Source: Desulfitibacter alkalitolerans DSM 16504
Lineage (GTDB): Bacteria > Bacillota > DSM-16504 > Desulfitibacterales > Desulfitibacteraceae
Direction of reading: 5' to 3'
Assembly (NCBI RefSeq): GCF_000620305.1
Contig: NZ_KK211100.1
Span: 114,467 to 178,466 of the forward strand
Length of the DNA: 64,000 nucleotides
Positions within the stretch are counted from its first letter, which is position 1. Every line of letters starts with the position of its first letter. Shown in pieces: positions 34,330 to 42,668 of the stretch. The notes beneath the pieces were generated by a model. That model worked only from the letters and a program-made list of their open reading frames with translations, searched no databases and was not told where the DNA came from. Both the position numbers and the translations under genes were made by a program.

Positions 34330-34597
34330 ATCGTCGTAATCCTAATTGTTCAATGATTTGAGAATATCTGTTGAAGTCTTTGCCCTTAATATAATTCAAC
34401 AGACCACGACGCTTACCAACCATCTTCAAAAGACCTCTTCTAGAATGGTGGTCTTTCTTGTGAACCTTTAAGTGTTCAGTTAAATGCTGGATTTTAGCAG
34501 TCAAGATGGCAATTTGCACCTCAGGTGAACCTGTATCAGTTCCATGAACCTTAAACTTTTCTATAATTTCCTGCTTCTTTTCATCAATAATTGACAT
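34328..34597 (-). CDS. rpsO: 30S ribosomal protein S15
   Basis: 89 residues, full length. [36 protein letters not shown] and the LNYIKGKD segment are the conserved rRNA-binding surface of S15. ATG at 34597 has AAGGAGGTG upstream. The promoter (34684-34712) leaves a leader of about 80 nucleotides that contains inverted-repeat potential; S15 represses its own mRNA in several bacteria, so feedback control here is plausible but not shown. Confidence 0.99.
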   Translation of the reverse strand: MSIIDEKKQEIIEKFKVHGTDTGSPEVQIAILTAKIQHLTEHLKVHKKDHHSRRGLLKMVGKRRGLLNYIKGKDFNRYSQIIEQLGLRR

Positions 34598-34683
34598 GTC
34601 CTTTCACCTCCTTCTATAACCTCCCCAGCCAAGAAAACGTCGGTGATTTCGATAATCCTAGCAAGGGATTCTAACAAATAACA

Positions 34684-34712
34684 TTATAATCTAATTACCT
34701 TAATTAATCAAC
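34684..34712 (-). promoter_or_regulatory. Sigma-A type promoter of rpsO
   Basis: TTGATT (34712-34707) and perfect TATAAT (34689-34684) with a 17-bp spacer, minus strand. The predicted start near 34677 gives an 80-nucleotide leader. Confidence 0.7.
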
Positions 34713-34722
34713 TAAATGATGA

Positions 34723-34944
34723 TTATTTTCCAATTATGGTAATGACTATCCTTCCCGAAAGTGTATCCTTTACAACAAGATCAAAAAACCTGCCTGATTT
34801 TGCCATAAAACCTCTAAATCTTGTGGCAGTCTGGATTCTTCCAGGAATTCTTTTTGCCGCCAATTGAATATCTTCAAATTCAATTTTTGCTTGTCGATAG
34901 TCATTTAATCTCTTTTTTGCATGCTCGGTAATTACTATTCTCAT
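34723..34944 (-). CDS. Small DUF4258-like protein
   Basis: 73 residues, basic. The opening ITEHAKKRLNDYRQ and the closing VVKDTLSGRIVITIIGK resemble the small DUF4258/RelE-fold group, some of which are toxins and others orphan proteins. No antitoxin-like gene adjoins it, so I do not call a toxin-antitoxin pair. ATG at 34944 has GGGGCGAG upstream. It lies alone between ribF and the rpsO promoter. Confidence 0.7.
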   Translation of the reverse strand: MRIVITEHAKKRLNDYRQAKIEFEDIQLAAKRIPGRIQTATRFRGFMAKSGRFFDLVVKDTLSGRIVITIIGK

Positions 34945-35023
34945 CAGACTCGCCCCAAAAATAATTAAATTTCTTATCTTTCATGTAACCATTATATTCT
35001 TGGGGTATGTTAAGGGTACCTAT

Positions 35024-35956
35024 TTAGTTTCCATGGAGCAAAATGGTTTTGGCTTTAGTAACATCCAGTGACAGCTGTTGTTTAAGCTCCTCAATACTAC
35101 TAAACTTTTTTTCATCTCTAATTCTTTGAATAAAAGCCAGCTGAAGAATGTTATCATAAATACACTCTGAAAAGTCTAAAATGTGTGTTTCAATCTTTAA
35201 AATCTTTCCGTCAAATGTAGGTTTGCAGCCTATGTTAGTAACAGATTTATATTCATGACCATTTATCTTGGTGTATGTAGCATATACACCTTTCATTGGC
35301 AGTATAGTATCAGCTTCCACCAGCAGGTTTGCTGTAGGAAACCCTATTTTCCTGCCGATTTTATCTCCAGCCACTACTTTACCTTCAATAATTGGCCAAT
35401 AACCCAGCATGCTTTTTGCAGAGATAATATCTCCCTTTTCTAAAAGTTTTCTTATTCTACTGCTGCTTATTGGTATATTATCATATCTGACAGGAGGTTC
35501 CCTATGAACCTTAAAGCCATACCTTTCTCCCAGTTCTTCTAAAACATGGGGATTGCCCCGGCCACCTTTTCCAAAACTAAAATTATATCCGACAAAAATC
35601 TTCCGGGGATTAAGATAGTACACTAGATAATCCTTCACAAATTCCTCTGGTGACCTCTGGGAAAATTCCTCTGTAAAGGGATGGTTGATTAAAACTTCAA
35701 CACCACATTCCTTAAGCAGCTGTTCTTTAACCCTTGGAGATGTTATATAACCATTAAAAGAATCTGGAAAAAGCATTTGTTCAGGATGGGGTGAAAAAGT
35801 ATACACTACAGCTGGTCTTTTATTGCTAACTGCTTCGCTAACACACTTTTGAATAAGCATCCTATGGCCCAAGTGCACCCCATCAAAATTGCCTAGGGAC
35901 ACATAGCTTCCATTTAATTTTAGTAATTCCTTAGAAAGGCTTCTGTACACCTGCAT
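35024..35956 (-). CDS. ribF: Bifunctional riboflavin kinase/FMN adenylyltransferase
   Basis: 310 residues. The N-terminal adenylyltransferase has LGNFDGVHLGH near residue 20, and SSSRIRKLLEKGD (about 168-180) ends that domain. The C-terminal kinase has GRKIGFPTANL near 202 and the late MKGVYATYTKINGHEYKSVTNIG. It makes FMN and FAD. It is the last gene of the rimP-to-ribF operon, 7 bases after truB. I see no FMN riboswitch in front of it, as expected inside an operon. Confidence 0.97.
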   Translation of the reverse strand: MQVYRSLSKELLKLNGSYVSLGNFDGVHLGHRMLIQKCVSEAVSNKRPAVVYTFSPHPEQMLFPDSFNGYITSPRVKEQLLKECGVEVLINHPFTEEFSQRSPEEFVKDYLVYYLNPRKIFVGYNFSFGKGGRGNPHVLEELGERYGFKVHREPPVRYDNIPISSSRIRKLLEKGDIISAKSMLGYWPIIEGKVVAGDKIGRKIGFPTANLLVEADTILPMKGVYATYTKINGHEYKSVTNIGCKPTFDGKILKIETHILDFSECIYDNILQLAFIQRIRDEKKFSSIEELKQQLSLDVTKAKTILLHGN

Positions 35957-35963
35957 TGTTACC

Positions 35964-36848
35964 TCATTTAAATACTTTGTTTAATTTAATTATGCCGTCA
36001 TGGTTTCTTCCCAATGCAACCAGTTTTTTTTCTGAGAATAGAGCAATAACTTTATCTGTGGAATCTGATTCAGTTTGAATTGGGCTGCCATTAAGCACTT
36101 TAGATAGTTCACTATCATTTAAAGTATACTTAATAAAGCTTTTATTATCAATTATTAACTCCAATGGACATATAAAATCATCCTTGTTTTTGTTGAACTT
36201 ATCTTCAATTTCCTCTATTGTATGTGAGGAATTAATATTAAACAAGCCTGCCTGTGTCCTTACCAAAAAGGACATATATCCTACAGTATCAAGCTTACTA
36301 GCAATATCCTCACATAATGTTCTAATATATGTTCCTTTGGAACATTCCACATCAAATATGGCCTTACTTGTTCCTTTAACAGTATGGTGTTGAACCAGCT
36401 TAATATCCCTTATTTCAATCAGCCTTGCCTTTCTTTCCACAATCCTGCCTTCACGTGCCAGTTCATATAATTTTTTTCCCTGGTGTTTTATTGCAGATGT
36501 CATGGGAGGGGTTTGCAGGTGCTGACCTTTAAAACCCTCTAATACTTTTTCCAACTCTTTTTGACCGACATTAAAACCTTTCTTTTTTTCAACTATATCA
36601 CCAAAGGCATCTCCAGTGGTTGTTTTTATTCCAAAGGTAAGCTCTGCTCGATATTGTTTATCTGAATCCAAAAGATACTCCAGGAGCCTGGTACCCTTGT
36701 TGACACCCAAAACTAAAACCCCGGCTGCTCCGGGGTCCAAGGTTCCAGAATGACCTATTTTTTTTTGACCCAGAATTTTTCTTGCTTTAACTACAACCTG
36801 ATTGGAACTAATACCAGGAGGCTTTAATATATTAATAAACCCATCCAT
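35964..36848 (-). CDS. truB: tRNA pseudouridine-55 synthase
   Basis: 294 residues. The catalytic aspartate is in GHSGTLDPGAAGVL near residue 38. TYIRTLCEDIA and the C-terminal PUA-like segment (about 240-294) complete the family pattern. It forms pseudouridine 55 in the T loop of tRNAs. ATG at 36848 lies after AGGTG; the GTG at 36857 belongs to that site. It is 12 bases downstream of nrnA. Confidence 0.97.
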   Translation of the reverse strand: MDGFINILKPPGISSNQVVVKARKILGQKKIGHSGTLDPGAAGVLVLGVNKGTRLLEYLLDSDKQYRAELTFGIKTTTGDAFGDIVEKKKGFNVGQKELEKVLEGFKGQHLQTPPMTSAIKHQGKKLYELAREGRIVERKARLIEIRDIKLVQHHTVKGTSKAIFDVECSKGTYIRTLCEDIASKLDTVGYMSFLVRTQAGLFNINSSHTIEEIEDKFNKNKDDFICPLELIIDNKSFIKYTLNDSELSKVLNGSPIQTESDSTDKVIALFSEKKLVALGRNHDGIIKLNKVFK

Positions 36849-36860
36849 AGAGATCACCTG

Positions 36861-37826
36861 CTATATTAATCTTTCTTGCAAATATTCTATTATATTTTTA
36901 ATCCCTTCATTTAGCTGGGTACTTAGGGTGCATCCCGAGGCCTTTTTGTGTCCTCCTCCACCAAAATATGAAGCAATAGCCTGTACATCAACATCAGCCT
37001 TTGCACGAAAACTAACCTTGATTTCATTAATACCTATTTCCTTAAACAATATGGCTACTTCTATACCTTTTATGGATTTTGGATAGTTAACAAAGCTCTC
37101 TAATTCTCCATATCCTACTTGCCACTTTTCCATAACTTCCCTGGTAGCAACAATATATGCAGCCTTATTATTGCATACAAATTTCATTGTAGATAGAACA
37201 TCTACCAACAAACCAATACTGTTAGGGCTTTTATTTTCCCATAAATTAATTCGAATTGCGGAAAAATCTAAATCCCTTGTAATTAAATAGCCTGCCATAA
37301 TAAAAGTCTTGGCCGTAGTATTGTCAAAGCGAAAACTGCCTGTATCTGTAACTATTGTTATATATAGAGCATTTGCAATATCTTTATCAATAGTTATATC
37401 CAATAATTTTATTAGATCATAGACAATTTCTCCCGTAGAGGATGCTGAAACATCAACATGGTTAATATCTGCAAAGTTGCTATTACCGGGATGATGATCT
37501 ATGTTGATTGAAAGACGACAGTTTTTTCTATAAAAGTCCATTTGTGTGCCAGCTCTTTTCTCGTCTGCACAATCTAGAAATACCATGGTACTCTCACTAT
37601 TAATAACAACTTCATCTGGTTTTCTTATATCATCTATTCCTGCTAAAAACCTGTATTCCAGGGGAATGTCACCATTAATAATAATTTTTATTGACTTTCC
37701 CATTTGTGATAACGCCTTAGCTAATGCAATTGAAGAGCCAACACTATCACCGTCAGGAAATTCATGGGATACAATTACTATTTCATTTGATTCAATAACA
37801 GCTTCTTTTATAAGATTAAGACTCAT
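36861..37826 (-). CDS. nrnA: Bifunctional oligoribonuclease/PAP phosphatase (DHH/DHHA1)
   Basis: 321 residues. DHH motifs: SHEFPDGDSVGSS near residue 20, LDCADE near 85, NIDHHPGNSNFAD near 108; DHHA1: GGGGHKKASGCTL near 290. It degrades nano-RNAs and pAp left by other RNases. ATG at 37826 overlaps the end of rbfA by 11 bases. Its place between rbfA and truB is common in Clostridia, whereas B. subtilis has nrnA elsewhere. Confidence 0.95.
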   Translation of the reverse strand: MSLNLIKEAVIESNEIVIVSHEFPDGDSVGSSIALAKALSQMGKSIKIIINGDIPLEYRFLAGIDDIRKPDEVVINSESTMVFLDCADEKRAGTQMDFYRKNCRLSINIDHHPGNSNFADINHVDVSASSTGEIVYDLIKLLDITIDKDIANALYITIVTDTGSFRFDNTTAKTFIMAGYLITRDLDFSAIRINLWENKSPNSIGLLVDVLSTMKFVCNNKAAYIVATREVMEKWQVGYGELESFVNYPKSIKGIEVAILFKEIGINEIKVSFRAKADVDVQAIASYFGGGGHKKASGCTLSTQLNEGIKNIIEYLQERLI

Positions 37827-38193
37827 TTTGTTGTTCCTTTTCAGCTTCTTCAGTTGATTTAATCTTAGATAAGATTTGAGATATTTTTACCCCATGCTCT
37901 ATTGAATTATCAATTCTAAAAAGAATCTCTGGAGCATACCTTAATTGGATGCGTTGAGCTATTTCTTTTCTAATAAAACCCTTTGCATTTTCTAGTCCCT
38001 CTAATGATTTTTTTTGTTGTTCTTCATTGCCTAGAGAACTGAAAAATATTTTTGCGTGTCTTAGGTCATTAGACAGCTCAACATTGGTGATAGTTATAAA
38101 ACCAATTCGGGGATCCTTTACCTGGTGTTCAATAATAGCCGCTATTTCTTTTTTCATTTGTTCAGCAACCCTGGTAGTTCTCACTGATACCAT
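37816..38193 (-). CDS. rbfA: Ribosome-binding factor A
   Basis: 125 residues with a KH-like fold: MKKEIAAIIEHQVKDPRIGFITITNVELSNDLRHAKIF-type core and LRYAPEILFRIDNSIEHGVKI. It helps mature the 5' end of 16S rRNA. The frame is open to 38304, inside infB, but ATG at 38193 has GGGGGTG upstream and gives the family length. It follows infB by 16 bases. Confidence 0.96.
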   Translation of the reverse strand: MVSVRTTRVAEQMKKEIAAIIEHQVKDPRIGFITITNVELSNDLRHAKIFFSSLGNEEQQKKSLEGLENAKGFIRKEIAQRIQLRYAPEILFRIDNSIEHGVKISQILSKIKSTEEAEKEQQNES

Positions 38194-38209
38194 TTTTACA
38201 CCCCCAGTA

Positions 38210-40312
38210 CTATAATTCCCTCTTAATTTCTTCATATTTGTAAGCTTCAATAATATCTTGTTCTTTGATATCATTAAAGTTTTCCACCCCAATTCCACAT
38301 TCATAGCCTTGAGCCACTTCTTTTACATCATCTTTAAACCTTTTTAGAGAATCAATTTTCCCTTCGTGGATTACTACACCATTTCTAATGATGCGTACAA
38401 GGGCAGAATTTATGAATTTTCCGTCTGTAACATAGGATCCTGCTATGACACCTGCCTTGGGTACTTTAAAGGTAGCCCTTACTTCGGCTCTTCCAAGAAC
38501 AACCTCTTTTATTTCAGGATCCAACAGCCCTGACATTGCTTTTTTAATATCATCCAGGGCCTCGTAGATTATCCTGTAAGTTCTTATATCTACCTGCTTA
38601 ATTTCTGCTGCCTTTCTAGAATTTACATCTGGCCTTACATTAAAGCCAATAATAATGGCCCCAGATGCTGATGCAAGCATAACATCAGTCTCTGTAATGG
38701 CACCTACTCCGCCATGAATAATGACTATTTTAACTTCTTCAGTACTAAGTTGATGTAGTGACTGCTGCATGGCCTCAACAGAACCTTGAACATCTGCCTT
38801 TACTATTACATTAAGTTCCTTAACCTCACCAGCTTCCATCTGCTTGAAAATATCATCCAGGTTTACAGGACGTGACTTTTTAAGTTCTTCTTCACGTTTT
38901 TGATCCTTTATTTTACCCGCTAAATCCCTGATTATTTTTTCATCCACTACTCGGACTATTTCACCAGCTTCTGGTACATCAGACAAGCCTAATATTTCTA
39001 CAGGTGTAGATGGACCTGCTTTTTTAATTCGTACACCCCGGTCATTAATCATTGCTCGAACTTTTCCAAAGGAAGCTCCAGCTATTAAACTATCGCCAAC
39101 TGTAATTGTACCCTTTTGAATTAAGATGGTAGCTACTGGCCCCCTGCCTTTATCTAGTTGAGCTTCAATAACAATACCAACAGCCTCTCTATTTGGATTA
39201 GCCTTGAGTTCTTCCATTTCTGCAACTAACAGCACCATTTCCAATAAATGGTCTATACCCTGCTTCTTAGTAGCAGAAACCGGCACCATAATTGTATCTC
39301 CGCCCCACTCCTCGGCAACAAGGCCGTACTCTGTCAACTCTTGCTTTACCTTTTCTATATTGGCATTGGGCTTATCTATTTTATTAATTGCTACAATAAT
39401 TGGAACCTTGGCCGCCTTTGCATGGTTAATTGCTTCAACTGTCTGGGGCTTAACCCCATCATCTGCAGCCACAACTAGTATTGCAATGTCAGTAGCCTGA
39501 GCCCCACGCGCTCTCATTGCTGTAAAAGCTTCGTGTCCAGGTGTGTCCAAAAAGGTTATTTTTCTATCGCCAACCTTTACCTGATATGCACCTATATGCT
39601 GGGTTATTCCACCAGCTTCTGTAGATACAACATTTTCGTTTCTAATAGTGTCCAGCAGAGAGGTTTTTCCATGATCAACATGTCCCATAACTGTAACCAC
39701 AGGGGGTCTCTCTACTTGCTTGCTTTCATCTTCTGGTTCATCCTTTAGCATGAACAAGTCCTCTTCTACTTCCAAAAGCAAATCAACTCCATATTCTGAT
39801 GCTAATATGGAAGCAGTATCGTAATCGATTTCTTGATTTATTGTTGCCATTAAACCCAGGCTAATTAATTTTTTAATAAGTTCAGTACCTGAAACACCTA
39901 AGTTGTCAGCTAATTCCTGGACAGCAATTTTATCCTTAATTTTCAATTCTTTAGGTCTACTCTCTGATGATATTATGACCTTATCTCCCTTTGCTTTGCT
40001 TTTTTTATTTTTTTTATTTTTAGGCGGTTTTGTCTTAAGCTGGGGCGTAAACTTTTTATTAGCAGGCTTACCCTCAGTTACAACCTTTTTTACATTGGCT
40101 TTAGGCTTTGCAGTTTCATCTTTTTCTTTAACCTTTGTTTCTTCCTTAGGCTGATTTATATTAAAATACTTAAGAATTTGTTCAATGTCTGCGTTTTCAA
40201 CCATACTCATATGAGATTTAACTTCAACACCTATTTTATCTAAAGCCCACATAATTTCTTTACTGGATAAATTATATTCTTTAGCAACTTCATAAACTCT
40301 CATTTTTGTCAT
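38210..40312 (-). CDS. infB: Translation initiation factor IF-2
   Basis: 700 residues. An N-terminal winged-helix segment ([19 protein letters not shown]) and a lysine-rich linker (about 60-115) precede the IF2 N2 region and the GTPase domain with GHVDHGKT near 213, DTPGHEAF near 258 and NKIDKP near 312. The C-terminal domains bind initiator tRNA. The ATG at 40312 has GGGGGTGAAGG upstream. It is central in the nusA operon. Confidence 0.98.
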   Translation of the reverse strand: MTKMRVYEVAKEYNLSSKEIMWALDKIGVEVKSHMSMVENADIEQILKYFNINQPKEETKVKEKDETAKPKANVKKVVTEGKPANKKFTPQLKTKPPKNKKNKKSKAKGDKVIISSESRPKELKIKDKIAVQELADNLGVSGTELIKKLISLGLMATINQEIDYDTASILASEYGVDLLLEVEEDLFMLKDEPEDESKQVERPPVVTVMGHVDHGKTSLLDTIRNENVVSTEAGGITQHIGAYQVKVGDRKITFLDTPGHEAFTAMRARGAQATDIAILVVAADDGVKPQTVEAINHAKAAKVPIIVAINKIDKPNANIEKVKQELTEYGLVAEEWGGDTIMVPVSATKKQGIDHLLEMVLLVAEMEELKANPNREAVGIVIEAQLDKGRGPVATILIQKGTITVGDSLIAGASFGKVRAMINDRGVRIKKAGPSTPVEILGLSDVPEAGEIVRVVDEKIIRDLAGKIKDQKREEELKKSRPVNLDDIFKQMEAGEVKELNVIVKADVQGSVEAMQQSLHQLSTEEVKIVIIHGGVGAITETDVMLASASGAIIIGFNVRPDVNSRKAAEIKQVDIRTYRIIYEALDDIKKAMSGLLDPEIKEVVLGRAEVRATFKVPKAGVIAGSYVTDGKFINSALVRIIRNGVVIHEGKIDSLKRFKDDVKEVAQGYECGIGVENFNDIKEQDIIEAYKYEEIKREL

Positions 40313-40344
40313 ATAACCTTCACCCCCAAAATTTTACTTTTAAA

Positions 40345-40668
40345 CTATAATACCTCGCCTCCTATCAGTTCCTTAATTTTTTGCGATATGTTTTTGTCAG
40401 TTAACGCCAAAACTGTTCTAGGAGATTTACCGATAGCTATTCCTAGGTTTTCTTTATTGCCAAATAATAGGTAGTCAATATTGTTATTAATAGCTTTACT
40501 GAGAAATTTTTTCTTAACTGCCTGGGAAGCATCTTGAGCAATAATCAAAAGGGTATACTTATGAAAATTACCCTTGCTTAGTAAAGTGTTTTCTCCAGAA
40601 ACAATTTTGCCAGCCCTTTGGGCAATTCCTAAATAATTATATACTTGATTTTCATTCATTAAAGCCAT
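40345..40668 (-). CDS. ylxQ: L7Ae-type RNA-binding protein YlxQ
   Basis: 107 residues. The L7Ae/L30e fold is indicated by LGIAQRAGKIVSGENTLL and the LLIIAQDASQAVKKK segment. YlxQ is a K-turn-binding protein of unclear target. ATG at 40668 sits only 3 bases after AAGGA, while ATG at 40659 has long spacing, so either is possible. It overlaps ylxR by 17 bases. Confidence 0.9.
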   Translation of the reverse strand: MALMNENQVYNYLGIAQRAGKIVSGENTLLSKGNFHKYTLLIIAQDASQAVKKKFLSKAINNNIDYLLFGNKENLGIAIGKSPRTVLALTDKNISQKIKELIGGEVL

Positions 40669-40918
40669 GTTTCCTTAAATTCTCTATAACTTCTGGAGTT
40701 ATGGTACAATTCAATGCCTTTTCCAAGCCTTTAGTTTTAATGGCTTTTTCCAGGCACTCAACTTTACCACACAAGTAAGCTCCCCGGCCAGCTTTTTTCC
40801 CTGTAGGGTCCACAATAATCTCTTCAACAGGTGTTCTTACCACTCTAGTTAAATTTCTCTTTTCCATTCTTTCTCGGCAGCCAATACACATACGTTGGGG
40901 TATTCGCCTCTTTTTCAT
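40652..40918 (-). CDS. ylxR: YlxR/RnpM family RNA-binding protein
   Basis: 88 residues. The signature RRIPQRMCIGCRER opens the protein and GRGAYLCGKVECLEKAIKTKGLEKAL fills the second half. This family (DUF448) has been reported as a modulator of RNase P in B. subtilis. It overlaps ylxQ and lies 17 bases after nusA, the standard order. Confidence 0.94.
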   Translation of the reverse strand: MKKRRIPQRMCIGCRERMEKRNLTRVVRTPVEEIIVDPTGKKAGRGAYLCGKVECLEKAIKTKGLEKALNCTITPEVIENLRKHGFNE

Positions 40919-40935
40919 CCCAGCCCTCCCCTTAG

Positions 40936-42027
40936 CTATGAATTACTGTTAAACAAATCATCATCTAAATATTCCGCAACTATTTCCTCATCCTTTGGAG
41001 CTAGACCTTGACTTTTAATATCAATCTTCCAACTTGTTAATTTTGCTGCCAGGCGGGCATTTTGCCCTTCCTTTCCAATGGCCAATGAAAGCTGATAATC
41101 TGGGACTACAACCTTTGCCACCTTATCCATCTCATTTACCTCTACTTTAACAACCTTTGCCGGACTTAAGGAGTTAGCTACATATTTCATTGGATCGTTA
41201 CTAAATCTTACAATATCTATCTTTTCACCATTGAGTTCATTTACAATAGCCTGAACCCTCATACCCTTGGGACCAACACATGCACCAACTGGATCTACAT
41301 TTTCATCATTGGAGTGAACTGATATTTTTGATCTTGAACCAGCTTCTCTTGCAATTGACTTTATCTCCACAATACCATCGTGAATTTCAGGAACCTCAAG
41401 CTCAAATAGTCTTTTCAGAAGGCCCGGATGGGTTCTTGACAGCAATATCTGGGGTCCCTTTGGTGTGTTTTTCACCTCTAAAACATAGGCTTTAATTCTT
41501 TCATTTTGAACATAGTTTTCACTAGGTATTTGCTCAGATGGAGCAAGGATAGCCTCAGTCTTACCCAGGTCAATAAATATATTTCCTGTTTCAATCCTTT
41601 GAATTTTACCAGTTACTATATCATTTTCCTTGTTTAAATACTCTTCGTAGATTATTCCACGTTCAGCTTCCCTTATTCTTTGTACCACAACCTGTTTTGC
41701 TGTCTGGGCTGCAATCCTTCCAAAGTTTCTTGGAGTAACTTCAAATTCTACTATGTCACCTATCTGGTAAATTGGGTTTATTTTTTGAGCTGCCTTCAAA
41801 GAAAGTTGGGCATTTTCATCTGTTACTTCCTCAACTACTTCTTTGCGTGAAAATACTATAAATTCCCCCGATGTTCTGTCTATATGTACCCTTGCATTTT
41901 GGGATGAACCAAAGTTCTTTTTATAGGCTGATAATAACGCTTGTTCAATTGCTTCAAATAAAATATCTGATGAAACACCTTTTTCTTTTTCTATATCATG
42001 TATGGCTTCTATAAATTCAATATTCAT
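40936..42027 (-). CDS. nusA: Transcription termination/antitermination factor NusA
   Basis: 363 residues, the short Firmicutes form without the C-terminal acidic repeats. The N-terminal RNA polymerase-binding domain (about 1-125), S1 (about 135-200) and two KH domains are present, the first with GACVGPKGMRVQAIVNEL near 250 and the second with LAIGKEGQNARLAAKLT near 320. ATG at 42027 has AAGGAGGG upstream, 12 bases after rimP. Confidence 0.97.
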   Translation of the reverse strand: MNIEFIEAIHDIEKEKGVSSDILFEAIEQALLSAYKKNFGSSQNARVHIDRTSGEFIVFSRKEVVEEVTDENAQLSLKAAQKINPIYQIGDIVEFEVTPRNFGRIAAQTAKQVVVQRIREAERGIIYEEYLNKENDIVTGKIQRIETGNIFIDLGKTEAILAPSEQIPSENYVQNERIKAYVLEVKNTPKGPQILLSRTHPGLLKRLFELEVPEIHDGIVEIKSIAREAGSRSKISVHSNDENVDPVGACVGPKGMRVQAIVNELNGEKIDIVRFSNDPMKYVANSLSPAKVVKVEVNEMDKVAKVVVPDYQLSLAIGKEGQNARLAAKLTSWKIDIKSQGLAPKDEEIVAEYLDDDLFNSNS

Positions 42028-42039
42028 TTCAACCCTCCT

Positions 42040-42498
42040 TTAAAAGTCTACTGTTAAATTTGCGGAGGCTATTTTGTCCAATGAAATCTTAATATCCGTT
42101 CCATTTACAGTAAGAGTAATAATGCCTTCCTTAAATTCTTTCAACTGTCCAATAAATGTTTTTTGACCATTTATATCTTCAAATGTTTTAACCATAATTT
42201 TACTACCCAAAAATCTTAAATAATCCTTTTCTTTCTTTAGCGGCCTTTCAATACCTGGTGAACTAACTTCTAATATATAGCTTGTTTTAATAGGATCACT
42301 TTCATCTAATAGCTGACCAACTTCTTTGCTGATTAACTCACAATCATCTAGAGTAATTCCCTCTGGCCTGTCAATGAATACTCGCAAATACCATTCCTTG
42401 CCTTCCTTTACATACTGGACATCCACCAAGTCAAAGTTATTTCCTTGGATTATAGGCGTGATTAAATTTTCAATTTTGTTTGAGACATTTTGTGACAT
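42040..42498 (-). CDS. rimP: Ribosome maturation factor RimP
   Basis: 152 residues. The N-terminal domain has VQYVKEGKEWYLRVFIDRPEGITLDDC-type sequence and EVSSPGIERPLKKEKDYLRFLG is the family hallmark near residue 80. The C-terminal part is an SH3-like barrel. It assists 30S assembly. It is the first gene of the nusA operon, with a promoter candidate 37 bases upstream. Confidence 0.95.
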   Translation of the reverse strand: MSQNVSNKIENLITPIIQGNNFDLVDVQYVKEGKEWYLRVFIDRPEGITLDDCELISKEVGQLLDESDPIKTSYILEVSSPGIERPLKKEKDYLRFLGSKIMVKTFEDINGQKTFIGQLKEFKEGIITLTVNGTDIKISLDKIASANLTVDF

Positions 42499-42534
42499 AA
42501 CCTACCCCCTTTAACTTTACCTTAATATTTTAAC

Positions 42535-42564
42535 ATATTATGTATAAACATATACTCAGTGCAA
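42535..42564 (-). promoter_or_regulatory. Probable promoter of the rimP-nusA-infB operon
   Basis: TTGCAC (42564-42559) and TAATAT (42540-42535) with an 18-bp spacer, minus strand, immediately after the polC terminator hairpin. Confidence 0.45.
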
Positions 42565-42570
42565 CTTTAA

Positions 42571-42601
42571 ATAAAATGAGAGTGGGCCAGGACCCACTCA
42601 T
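42571..42601 (-). terminator. Intrinsic terminator after polC
   Basis: A 9-bp stem ATGAGTGGG/CCCACTCAT with a 2-base bulge in one arm and a 6-base loop, followed by TTTTATTT on the minus strand, 68 bases past polC. Confidence 0.75.
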
Positions 42602-42668
42602 TAGCTAAGCTTCTGTAATATTAATCATTCCATATAGCAGTATATCATATCCTAACACGCTAATCAAG

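Noticed and set aside
34945-35023. Hairpin CCCCAA...TTGGGG sequestering the ribosome site of the DUF4258-like gene
   Set aside because: The loop is over 40 bases and the upstream arm overlaps a likely -10 region, so it may not be in the transcript.
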